A stretch of DNA of 18,612 nt from JBBRCE01 sp038205115 (GTDB lineage Bacteria > Planctomycetota > Planctomycetia > Pirellulales > JBBRCE01): NCBI GenBank assembly GCA_038205115.1, contig JBBRCE010000078.1:1-18612 (forward strand). Reading direction: 5' to 3'. The position numbers and the translations under genes are program-made. The number at the start of each line of letters is the position of its first letter. Within the stretch, counting starts at the first letter, position 1. Below, piece after piece: positions 7,506 to 14,772 of this stretch. Under the pieces are notes generated by a model that was given only the letters and a program-made list of their open reading frames with translations, had not been told where the DNA came from and did no database searches.

Positions 7506-8622
7506 ACCCGTTGCCGCGAATCAGCGCGGCAATCCGTGGCCAACTCGCGGCAATATCGTGCGATTCTGCCGCGCGCCGCACGTTTTGCCGCGCCATTTCC
7601 AGCGCCAGTTCGGGCGACTGAATGATCCGACGCAGCGCAGCGGCTAACTGCGGTTGATCGTCAACGGCAACCAGCAGGCCGTTACTCCCGTCGTCGATCA
7701 GTTCCGGTACGCCACCGACGGCGGTGGCCACAATCGGTCGTCCGGCGGCCATCGCCTCGAGCACGGCGTTTGGCAGGCCTTCGCTATGCGATGGCAGGCA
7801 AAACACCGTGGCTTGGTGCAGCGCGCGTAAGATGGCTTCGCGATCGGACCAGCCGCGGAGTTCGACCACGGACGATAATTGCTCATCGTGGATGCGTCGA
7901 TCGAGAGCTTCGCGCAGCGCGCCGGCTCCGCAGACCACCAGTTTGATCGCCAGGCCTTCGCGATGTAACTGCGCCACGGCGGAAATCAGTTCTCCAATGC
8001 CCTTGGCCGGCTCGAGCAGTCCGACAAACAGCACCACGGCCGGCCGCGCGGCAAACGTCTCCAGCGATAGCGCCGCCGGCCGAAACCGCGCGGCATCGAT
8101 CCAGTTTGGCGCGATGCAGATTGTGCCCGCGACGTCCGGATACATCTGCTTCAAGTCGTTGGCCGCGCGCTGACTTTGGCAGATGAACGCGTCGCAGTGC
8201 TGTAGCGCATAGCCGATGAAATTTTGCACCGTGTGCGAAAACGGTTGCAAGACGCGCGGCGTAATTTCCGATCGCAAACTGATCACCACGCGTTTGCCCA
8301 AGGATTTGGCCAGCACGGCCATCAGCCCTTTTTCCAGCAGGCTATAACCAAGAAACGGCACAAACAGCAGCACGGCCGAAACGCGCCCGAACAACAGCAA
8401 GTACAGGAGCCGCACAATCCGCAGCGTGGCAATCCACGAGCGGACGAGCAGGCCGGCGGCGTCTTCGCCTTTTTGGGTGGAATCGATCAGCACCCACTGA
8501 AATTCCTGGGCGATGGGGCTGGCGAGCAGTGCGCGGCAAGCGTACGATTGCCCGCCTAAACGCCCTTTGCCGGGCTCGGCGAACGAGCCGACAAACACCA
8601 CACGTTGCTGATTTTGGTCCAT
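7504..8622 (-). CDS. Glycosyltransferase family 4 (GT-B fold)
   Basis: The 372-residue product has the size and layout of GT4 retaining glycosyltransferases, which move a sugar from a nucleotide donor onto a glycan or lipid acceptor at the cytoplasmic side of the membrane. The N-terminal domain starts VVFVGSFAEPGKGRLGGQS, with a GGQS loop at 23-26. A hydrophobic patch at 71-100 may touch the membrane. The C-terminal domain has FVGLLEPAKGI (Lys207), LVVCGAG (228-234) and the ExxxxxxxE motif EGLPNAVLE (Glu281 and Glu289), followed by AAGRPIVAT and GGVPELI. No Shine-Dalgarno is visible before the ATG at 8620-8622. It lies 81 bases after the DUF5722 gene on the same strand, so the two may be co-transcribed. 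Donor and acceptor cannot be named from the sequence. Confidence 0.92.
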   Translation of the reverse strand: MDQNQQRVVFVGSFAEPGKGRLGGQSYACRALLASPIAQEFQWVLIDSTQKGEDAAGLLVRSWIATLRIVRLLYLLLFGRVSAVLLFVPFLGYSLLEKGLMAVLAKSLGKRVVISLRSEITPRVLQPFSHTVQNFIGYALQHCDAFICQSQRAANDLKQMYPDVAGTICIAPNWIDAARFRPAALSLETFAARPAVVLFVGLLEPAKGIGELISAVAQLHREGLAIKLVVCGAGALREALDRRIHDEQLSSVVELRGWSDREAILRALHQATVFCLPSHSEGLPNAVLEAMAAGRPIVATAVGGVPELIDDGSNGLLVAVDDQPQLAAALRRIIQSPELALEMARQNVRRAAESHDIAASWPRIAALIRGNG

Positions 8623-8703
8623 GCGGTAATGTAAGCTGACCGCGCGATTTCTGGCTAGACGAAAACGCGTTTACCAACGCGCGGAGCGCCTTGCCGCTCA
8701 GCT

Positions 8704-10452
8704 TTAGCGCGGCAGGATTTTGCCCGTGTAACGAACCTCGCTCCAGTCGCGAATGCCAATCACCGGCAGCGCAAAGCGGGTGGCTTCGTCCCAACGGTCG
8801 GTTTCGATGGCCTGAAAAACGGCCCAGCTTGGCTTCTTGCCGAGCGCGTCGCCCGGCTCGTTGGAAAATTTGCGCAGGCCCAATCGCAGTCCGCCTTCTT
8901 CGCGCGCGTCGGCCCAGCGATGATACTGAAACACGCTGATGGTTTTTAGGGGTTCGATTTTTTTCCAAACGTAGGCCAGGCTGGCGGCCTGGTCGATCAA
9001 ACCTTTTTCCGTGTAGTCGCGGGTGTTGACGCCTTGCTCAGTCAACTGCACTTCGCGAGGCGTCTTGCCTAGGTAAGCCACGCGCGGTTGACTGGCCCAG
9101 GCATCGATGACTTCCAAGTTTTTATAGGTAATCAGCGGCGTGCTGAACTGGTAGCTGATCTCCGAATCTTCCCAGACGCGGGCGTTGAACAGATCGTGCG
9201 AGTAAGGATGCAGACCGATGGCCCAGGGAAAATCGCCTTCGGCATGGCTGAAATCCACCAGTCGATCAAGCAGTTCGCGACCGGCGTAACCGCGCTTGTC
9301 CAAGTTTTTGCCCCAGCAATGATCCAGCGAAACCACGGGCCGGGCGTGCCGGTCGTACTGGCCGGCAATTAGGTAGGCCAGGCGTAGCGATTTTTGATAC
9401 AGGTCCAGATAGGTCGTTGCCGTTTTGTCGCCGGCGGTTGTCCAGCAGTATCCGCTGGAGACTTCGTTGTGCATGATCCAGTGATGAATCCGGCCGAACG
9501 GGCCATCGGCACGGCTATACCGCTCGGCCAGAAAGTTCATGGCTGCGGCATAAGCTTCCACGCCTGTTCGCGTGGTGAAATTGGGCATCACGAAGGGGGC
9601 AATCGGATCGGCCTCGGGATGCGCCGCCTCGCGGACCCAAGCGTCTGGCGGCGCTTTACGCACCGGGGCAATCAGAATGATGGCCGACACGCGCCAGCCA
9701 TGATCGGCGGCGATTTTGAGGTTTTTGTCTAACCGCGCCACGGCCGCGTCGCGCGTGTGCCAGGTGCGACCGGCATACGAGTAATCGCTCTGACCCTTCC
9801 CCGATTGCGAGCCAATCAGATCATTAAGCACGATGTTCAGCGTCACTGAGCCAACGCCCAGCTCTTGCATGTCTGCCGAATCGAAAGGGCAGCCGCAGAT
9901 GCCTTTTCGCGACGTGAGCTTTGCCGGCGGCAGATCGGCCCGTGGCGTTTGGCGGTCGATGTAGTGCTGTGCGGAGAGCAATTCGTAACGCTCGCCGTTG
10001 CGACGAACAATGGCCCAGGCAGACAGCAGCCGATCGCGACTCGCGTCGGCCATCCGCTCGGTTTTTTTTACGAACCGCCCGTGCGCGTCGGCGACAATTG
10101 GTAGCAGCGTCAGCGGCTTTTGCAGCGCAGTGATGTCTTCCCACATCGGAACTTCGGCCAGTTGCAAGTCGGCCGATGGCTGCGATAACTGCCCGGTGAT
10201 GGTAATGGTGCCCGCATCCAGCCGCACTTCCGTGATGCGCTGGGGAAATCGGTTGGACAGATATTCGGTTAGTCGGGCGGCGTGCGCGCGATCGACTTGG
10301 CTCGGCTCTTCGCCCGGCCGCGCCGGCGCGCGCGATTGGCCGGTGGGCTGCGCCGGCGTTTGCGGGCTCGCAATCAATACAGTGAGCAGGATGATTGCCG
10401 CGCGCAGCAGGGCAGTTGTGCTGCGCCGGTGCGGCCAGTCGTGATAGGACAT
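8704..10452 (-). CDS. DUF5722 family secreted protein, probable glycoside-hydrolase-like TIM barrel
   Basis: The 582-residue product has an N-terminal signal peptide (MSYHDWPHRR, then ALLRAAIILLTVLIASP, cut near AQP at about residue 35). I recognise the body as DUF5722-like, including the GICGCPFDSADMQELGVG stretch (184-201). Two acidic sites look like those of clan A glycosidases: HHWIMHNE (323-330), with Asn329-Glu330 as on the acid/base strand, and LTEQG (470-474), with Glu472 as on the nucleophile strand. HPYSHD (415-420) fits between them. Catalysis on a glycan is an inference; no activity is known to me. The frame is open to 10650, but the signal peptide fixes the start at 10452. There is no clear Shine-Dalgarno. 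It is followed on the same strand by the GT4 gene, which suggests a link to extracellular polysaccharide handling. Confidence 0.82.
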   Translation of the reverse strand: MSYHDWPHRRSTTALLRAAIILLTVLIASPQTPAQPTGQSRAPARPGEEPSQVDRAHAARLTEYLSNRFPQRITEVRLDAGTITITGQLSQPSADLQLAEVPMWEDITALQKPLTLLPIVADAHGRFVKKTERMADASRDRLLSAWAIVRRNGERYELLSAQHYIDRQTPRADLPPAKLTSRKGICGCPFDSADMQELGVGSVTLNIVLNDLIGSQSGKGQSDYSYAGRTWHTRDAAVARLDKNLKIAADHGWRVSAIILIAPVRKAPPDAWVREAAHPEADPIAPFVMPNFTTRTGVEAYAAAMNFLAERYSRADGPFGRIHHWIMHNEVSSGYCWTTAGDKTATTYLDLYQKSLRLAYLIAGQYDRHARPVVSLDHCWGKNLDKRGYAGRELLDRLVDFSHAEGDFPWAIGLHPYSHDLFNARVWEDSEISYQFSTPLITYKNLEVIDAWASQPRVAYLGKTPREVQLTEQGVNTRDYTEKGLIDQAASLAYVWKKIEPLKTISVFQYHRWADAREEGGLRLGLRKFSNEPGDALGKKPSWAVFQAIETDRWDEATRFALPVIGIRDWSEVRYTGKILPR

Positions 10453-10503
10453 CGCTGGGCCTGAAACGTTGAGCAAGAGATCGCGGGCGAGTGTGTGGTT
10501 CGC

Positions 10504-10587
10504 CTGGCCGTGTTGGCCAGACTTGCATCGTACTTGAGATGCCCGTCGCGCGGTAACCCTACCCGCGAAGATAGCGACGCAGCGTCG
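10504..10587. repeat. Two small palindromes upstream of the DUF5722 gene
   Basis: CTGGCC-GTGTT-GGCCAG (10504-10520) is a perfect 6-bp stem, and CGACGC-A-GCGTCG (10575-10587) is a perfect 13-base palindrome around one A. Both lie in the 231-base gap before the DUF5722 start, where its promoter and leader should be. They could be operator or leader hairpins, but GC-rich DNA gives such matches by chance. Confidence 0.3.
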
Positions 10588-10683
10588 TTGCATTACGCGA
10601 ATTCGCCACGGCGCTATTCCGGCGCAGCATTCCCATTTTTGCGGTGCCAAAGTGACGGGCGCTCGCGATCTCCAAATTAATAC

Positions 10684-11112
10684 TTAAGGATAGGGTTCCC
10701 AAGCCTCAATACCTTTTTCCAGTTTGTCTTTTACATAATGCCTAATCGCTTTACCGTCTTCGCAATTGTGATAACCGCTCAGGCCAAGACCAAGCTCCGG
10801 AAAAATCAGAAATCCAACCATCAGCTTAACGACGGGCGTCATGCCGCGCAGCAGGCCAATCAGATCAGGATGATTGAACAAATCATGCCCACGGAAAAAC
10901 AACTGGGCACCGGGCAGAAAGATGACTTCGTCAAGGAAGTTTTCGGGCGAATATCCAAGATTGACATGAGTTCGTGATTCTGACAGATTTCGGAAAAAAA
11001 TGCGAAACACTTCCTCTGGTGGTCCGATGACCGACGCGACCTCATTCGGGGTCATTCCAAAGCGCAGCGGTAACGGGCCGACAACGGGTTCGATGCAAAA
11101 TTCAATCATCAT
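10684..11112 (-). CDS. Small protein of unknown function with a GMTxxEVxxxIGxP motif; AT-rich gene
   Basis: I do not recognise a named family for this 142-residue protein. Near its N-terminus, VGPLPLRFGMTPNEVASVIGPP (11-32) has the GMTxxxVxxxLGxP shape seen in BamE/SmpA-like folds and in several small cytoplasmic proteins near toxin-immunity loci. It has no signal peptide or lipobox. The rest is mixed, with a hydrophobic segment (about 88-112, including VVKLMVGFLIFPELGLGLSGY) and an acidic/basic tail ending EAWEPYP. By hand count the gene is about 48% GC, clearly below its neighbours, which suggests recent acquisition. It lies 75 bases after the large propeller/haem gene on the same strand, so read-through is possible. 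Two consecutive ATG codons (11112 and 11109) could start it. A link to immunity is speculation. Confidence 0.68.
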   Translation of the reverse strand: MMIEFCIEPVVGPLPLRFGMTPNEVASVIGPPEEVFRIFFRNLSESRTHVNLGYSPENFLDEVIFLPGAQLFFRGHDLFNHPDLIGLLRGMTPVVKLMVGFLIFPELGLGLSGYHNCEDGKAIRHYVKDKLEKGIEAWEPYP

Positions 11113-11115
11113 TTT

Positions 11116-11120
11116 CGTCC
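11116..11120 (-). promoter_or_regulatory. Ribosome binding site that may decide the start of the small gene
   Basis: AGGAC on the minus strand lies 3 bases before the ATG at 11112 and 6 bases before the next ATG at 11109. The spacing favours the second Met (product 141 residues), although the difference is trivial for the protein. Confidence 0.4.
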
Positions 11121-11187
11121 TGCCAGCTCACTTCTCATCGAAATTGAAGCCGCAGCAATCATTTCTCGCATGGCTTAGTTGACGCAA

Positions 11188-14100
11188 TCATTTCTTGATG
11201 CTCTGCAGAAATGCGAGTAAATCCGCCAGGTCTTGATCGCTGGCCTCGTTGAGCAGGCCGGTGGGCATGAGCGATTGACGGCTGGGACGCATGGCTTGCT
11301 TGTCGATGCCGGTGAGTCGGACGATCGTGTCGGGGCCGGTTTGCAGCAGCGTGGCATCCGGCGATTCGTAAACCATCAGTCCGACAACGGTTTGCCCATT
11401 GCGATCGGTGACGCTGGTGGTGCGGTAAGGCGGCGCGACGTCTTTGCTGGGATCGAAGATGGCTTCGAATAAATCGCGCCTGTTGAACCGGGTGGCCGCG
11501 CCGGTCAGATCGGGCCCCAGTTTGCTCGCGCCGGTGTGGCAGCGGTGGCAAGACAGTTTTTGAAATTCCGCCTGGCCGCGCGTTTGATCGCCTGCGTCCC
11601 AGTTGATGGCATCCAGTCTCTTGAACCAAGCGGCCGAATTGACGTTGCCGCTGGACGCCAGTTTTTTGGCTTCGTCCGGATAGGTTTTTGCGAACCAATC
11701 GAACCACGGCTGATACGCGTCCAGCGGCCGGGGCGTATTGGTTTTGGCATCGGCCGCATTCTTCGCATCGCCGCTGTTTTTAGCCGGTTTGGCAGGTTCG
11801 AAGACTTCGATTTTCTCGCCTGCAAGATGCGTCAGCAGCGCGGCCAGGTCTTGCCGCAGATTACGCTGCGCTGGCTCGCTGCCGAACTGCCGCAAGGCTT
11901 GCAAGGCCGCGCGAATTTCGGTCGGGTTGCCGGGCGTTTTAAGTTTGGTCAGCGCTTTGGCTGCCGAAGAAACCGAGGCGGCCTGCACGCTGCCGAGCGT
12001 TTGCCGAAAACGATCGCGATCTTCTTCTTGCGGTTTTTTCGCAAGAAATACGGCGATGGAGTCGCGTAAGCCAACATTCTCCCAGCGCTTTCGCAGCGCC
12101 GGGGCGAGATCGTCGTGCGGCAAGATCGACAAAGCATCGATCAGTTCTGGCGTCCAGGCGAGCTCGCGTTTGCTGTGCTGCAGTGCCGTGAGCAGCGTCC
12201 GAGCGGCGTATGTAGCTACCTCGGCCGCCATGTGTTTGATGAGCAAGCTGTGTTCGGGCAGTTCGAAGTCCGGGTCGTCGGCAATGGCCTTTGCTAGCAA
12301 TGGATCCTTCTTGCAGAGCTCTTCAACCAGTTCGCCCACGCGGTCCGGCCAGTTGCGGCTGGGAATCCAATCTCGTGCAGCCATTTTGGCAAACAGATCA
12401 ACCAGCGCGTGGGCAACCTGCCGGCGAATTTCCGGCGTCCACGGCGTTTCGAACTGCGACAAACATATGAGATAGTGAATATCGTCCACGGGCGAGGTCA
12501 GCGGCGAGATACGCTTGACGCACCACGCCAATCGACTCGCATCATTCATATGCAGCATCGCAAAGGTGCGCGCCAACTCACGATCGAGCTCGGCATCGTC
12601 GCGCGCAGCATCAGCGAGATTGGTGATATCGACGACGATTTGCATTTTGTCTGCCGCGATCGGCTGCGACGTATCGGATTCGTAGCCGTTATACGCGGCC
12701 GGTTTGGCGCCGGTTTTACGAACATCGCCCAGCAGAATTTGGCAGTGTCGCAAATTGTCGAAAAGAATATCTGGCTTGCGAACGTCGTGCTGGAATTTCC
12801 AGGTGGAATGTTCGGATGACAACGAAGATCCGCGATCCGGAAAACCTAACTCTTTCCGCAAGAGATCCGGCGTCGGTCCGTCGTTGGAGATGACCGCCAT
12901 ACGATAGCTCACGGGATTTGCGTTCACGATCACGTCGATGGCTGCCGTTCTCGCACGCCGATCCGCTTGCCGAGCCGATTCCGGCAGCGCCATCGTTTTG
13001 ATAACTGGCAGTCGCGCAGCTTCGTCCTTGAGATTTCGATACGCTGACGAGCAGGCCACACTTTCCCAAACCGCACGTTGAATCCGGGGTTCGCCGGCGA
13101 AAGTCCACTTGCCGAGCAGCGCCAGCGTGGCTGGCGAATCCACGCTTCTGGATATCGCCCAGGCTGCGCGTGCGACGACCTCTGCGGACGTGCCGTCGGC
13201 CCCGATCGCGCGCTGAGCCAGTTGGGGCGTCAGCCCATCGAACAGTTCGACTAGAATTTCGATCGCTCGCATCCGCTGGGCGGAGGTTAACGATGTATCG
13301 CACGCGGCCTCTTCGAACGCCATTTTCTTCAGCGATTTCGCTTTCGGTAGCCAATTGGCGCGCGACCAGCTTGCCAGTGGCTGATCGGCCGACAAGACTT
13401 CGTGCAGCGGCCCGCCGGCAATGGGCGCTGGCACCGCGCCGCGGTAATGAATGCGGAACACGCCGCCTTGCGTTTGCCGTCCGCCGATGGCCACGTACAG
13501 ATCGCCATCAGGCGCGATGGCCATGCCGGTCGGCGCGAAACCGCTGGCGCCGGTGGCTTCGCAAAATGTTTCCAGCTTGGTGGTGTACGACGAGCCGTCT
13601 TTCTCCGGCGTGAGCGGGAAGTAATATATTTTGCCGAGCGACCAACAGGCGCTGAAATATCCGCCGCGGTAATGCTCCGGAAACGCGCGATGCCGGTACG
13701 CCACGCCGCCGGTGGGCGAGCCGCGGCCAATTTCGCACAGCCGCGGCACGCTATCGAAATAACTGGCCGGCCGGTTCCAGGCTTCTTGCCAGCCCGCGTT
13801 TAGCCAACCGTGACTATGCCCTTGTGCGACGTCGAACAATCGCGTGGGCGCGTACCAGGGCAGGTACTGATCGCGCTCGTTGTCCGAATCGACCGTCAGG
13901 ATATTACCGGCCGCGAGGAAATCGAAATCGTACGGATTGCGAAAGCCATCGGCCACAACTTCCGATCGATCGATCACGCCCTGATCGTTGATCGTAAATC
14001 GCACGATGGCTCCGCGCGACGGTTTAACGACCGGCGAACTCTTGGTCGTGACCTGTTTATCGGATACGCCGGGATCATTGCCCAGGATGTAGTAAAACCA

Positions 14101-14580
14101 GCCGTCGGGGCCTTTCTTAACGCTATGCGTCCCATGCTCTTTCATCTGCGGTTTGCTGGGCGCGACTTGCGGATTGGTGGCCCGGTCGTTTTCGCCATGC
14201 AGGCGGAAAACGGAATTGTCGCCAATGCAGATCAGATCATCGCCTTCGAAGTACATGCCCTGGGCACCGCCGACCGGCACGTTGGCAAACACGGTCACGC
14301 GATTGGCCCGGCCGATATGTTGGTCGTCGTGCAGAATCTTGATATAGCCGGGGCCGCTGACGACCACGCGTCCGTGGGCGTCGAACGTCAGCGAGAAGAT
14401 ATCGTGTGCCTGACTGTCGTCGGCAAACCGCGTGACCTCAAAGCCCTCGGGCACTTTCAGACCGAGCGTTTCGGCCGCCGCGCAGCGTGATGCGGCATTT
14501 GCGGCGATCGCCAACGGCAGCGCCAACAACACCAGCCAGCGACTCGTGTGAACGAGTAATTCATAACGCGATCGTCGCAT
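11188..14580 (-). CDS. PVC-type secreted beta-propeller protein with C-terminal c-type haem-binding domain
   Basis: The 1130-residue product fits the large exported proteins of planctomycetes and Verrucomicrobia with a TIGR02604-type propeller and a TIGR02603-type haem domain. Residues 1 to about 35 are a signal peptide (RWLVLLALPLAIAANAA). From about 40 to 380 comes the sugar-dehydrogenase-like propeller: LKVPEGFEVTRFA at its start, then VADGFRNPYDFDF, a SHGWLNAGW segment and APTGMAIAPDGDLYVA. A long helical, HEAT-like middle (about 400-920) and an Ala/Lys linker (about 923-948) follow. The C-terminal domain has CHRCH (Cys1011, Cys1014, His1015; DNA 11536-11550), then KLGPDLTG, and SLMPTGL offers the likely distal Met ligand. 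A periplasmic electron-transfer or oxidoreductase role is inferred; the substrate is unknown. GGAGG (14591-14595 on the plus strand) lies ten bases before the ATG. It is divergent from polX. Confidence 0.93.
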   Translation of the reverse strand: MRRSRYELLVHTSRWLVLLALPLAIAANAASRCAAAETLGLKVPEGFEVTRFADDSQAHDIFSLTFDAHGRVVVSGPGYIKILHDDQHIGRANRVTVFANVPVGGAQGMYFEGDDLICIGDNSVFRLHGENDRATNPQVAPSKPQMKEHGTHSVKKGPDGWFYYILGNDPGVSDKQVTTKSSPVVKPSRGAIVRFTINDQGVIDRSEVVADGFRNPYDFDFLAAGNILTVDSDNERDQYLPWYAPTRLFDVAQGHSHGWLNAGWQEAWNRPASYFDSVPRLCEIGRGSPTGGVAYRHRAFPEHYRGGYFSACWSLGKIYYFPLTPEKDGSSYTTKLETFCEATGASGFAPTGMAIAPDGDLYVAIGGRQTQGGVFRIHYRGAVPAPIAGGPLHEVLSADQPLASWSRANWLPKAKSLKKMAFEEAACDTSLTSAQRMRAIEILVELFDGLTPQLAQRAIGADGTSAEVVARAAWAISRSVDSPATLALLGKWTFAGEPRIQRAVWESVACSSAYRNLKDEAARLPVIKTMALPESARQADRRARTAAIDVIVNANPVSYRMAVISNDGPTPDLLRKELGFPDRGSSLSSEHSTWKFQHDVRKPDILFDNLRHCQILLGDVRKTGAKPAAYNGYESDTSQPIAADKMQIVVDITNLADAARDDAELDRELARTFAMLHMNDASRLAWCVKRISPLTSPVDDIHYLICLSQFETPWTPEIRRQVAHALVDLFAKMAARDWIPSRNWPDRVGELVEELCKKDPLLAKAIADDPDFELPEHSLLIKHMAAEVATYAARTLLTALQHSKRELAWTPELIDALSILPHDDLAPALRKRWENVGLRDSIAVFLAKKPQEEDRDRFRQTLGSVQAASVSSAAKALTKLKTPGNPTEIRAALQALRQFGSEPAQRNLRQDLAALLTHLAGEKIEVFEPAKPAKNSGDAKNAADAKTNTPRPLDAYQPWFDWFAKTYPDEAKKLASSGNVNSAAWFKRLDAINWDAGDQTRGQAEFQKLSCHRCHTGASKLGPDLTGAATRFNRRDLFEAIFDPSKDVAPPYRTTSVTDRNGQTVVGLMVYESPDATLLQTGPDTIVRLTGIDKQAMRPSRQSLMPTGLLNEASDQDLADLLAFLQSIKK

Positions 14581-14640
14581 CGATCATCATCCTCCGGTGA
14601 GCGCCTGCGGTTGAGCCCTTCGCCACGCCGCATGCAGCCC

Positions 14641-14679
14641 GCGGCGACAACCCATCATAACGTCTGTGGGTGTTGCCGC
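14641..14679. repeat. Imperfect 13-14-bp inverted repeat in the polX/propeller divergent promoter region
   Basis: GCGGCGACAACCCA (14641-14654) pairs with TGGGTGTTGCCGC (14667-14679), with one mismatch and one bulge, around a 12-base loop. It lies in the 192-base gap between two divergent starts, so it could be an operator for either gene. A TATGAT reading on the minus strand falls in the loop area and could be a -10 box for the propeller gene, but no good -35 accompanies it. Confidence 0.4.
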
Positions 14680-14703
14680 GTGAGCCTACGAAAACTCAAA
14701 ACT

Positions 14704-14739
14704 CCGAGTAGAATGGTTGCTACTCGGCATCGCTTTTTT
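14704..14739 (+). promoter_or_regulatory. Hairpin plus T-run in the polX leader (attenuator or operator candidate)
   Basis: CCGAGTAG (14704-14711) and CTACTCGG (14720-14727) are perfect 8-bp inverted copies with an 8-base loop, and T6 follows at 14734-14739. If transcribed, this resembles an intrinsic terminator 34 bases before the polX ATG, although the T-run is offset by 6 bases. Alternatively, TAGAAT (14709-14714, 5 of 6 for a -10 box) lies inside the repeat, which would make it an operator over the promoter. No good -35 is visible. Confidence 0.35.
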
Positions 14740-14772
14740 ATCACTGGCCAAGGGAAGATTCTCGCACACAAC

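Noticed and set aside
10453..10650. 66-codon extension of the DUF5722 gene
   Set aside because: It would bury the clear signal peptide inside the protein, and the extra residues are Arg/Cys-rich with no motif.
14611..14772. 54-codon extension of polX
   Set aside because: PolX homologues start near the ATG at 14773. The extension covers two inverted repeats and the divergent promoter area.
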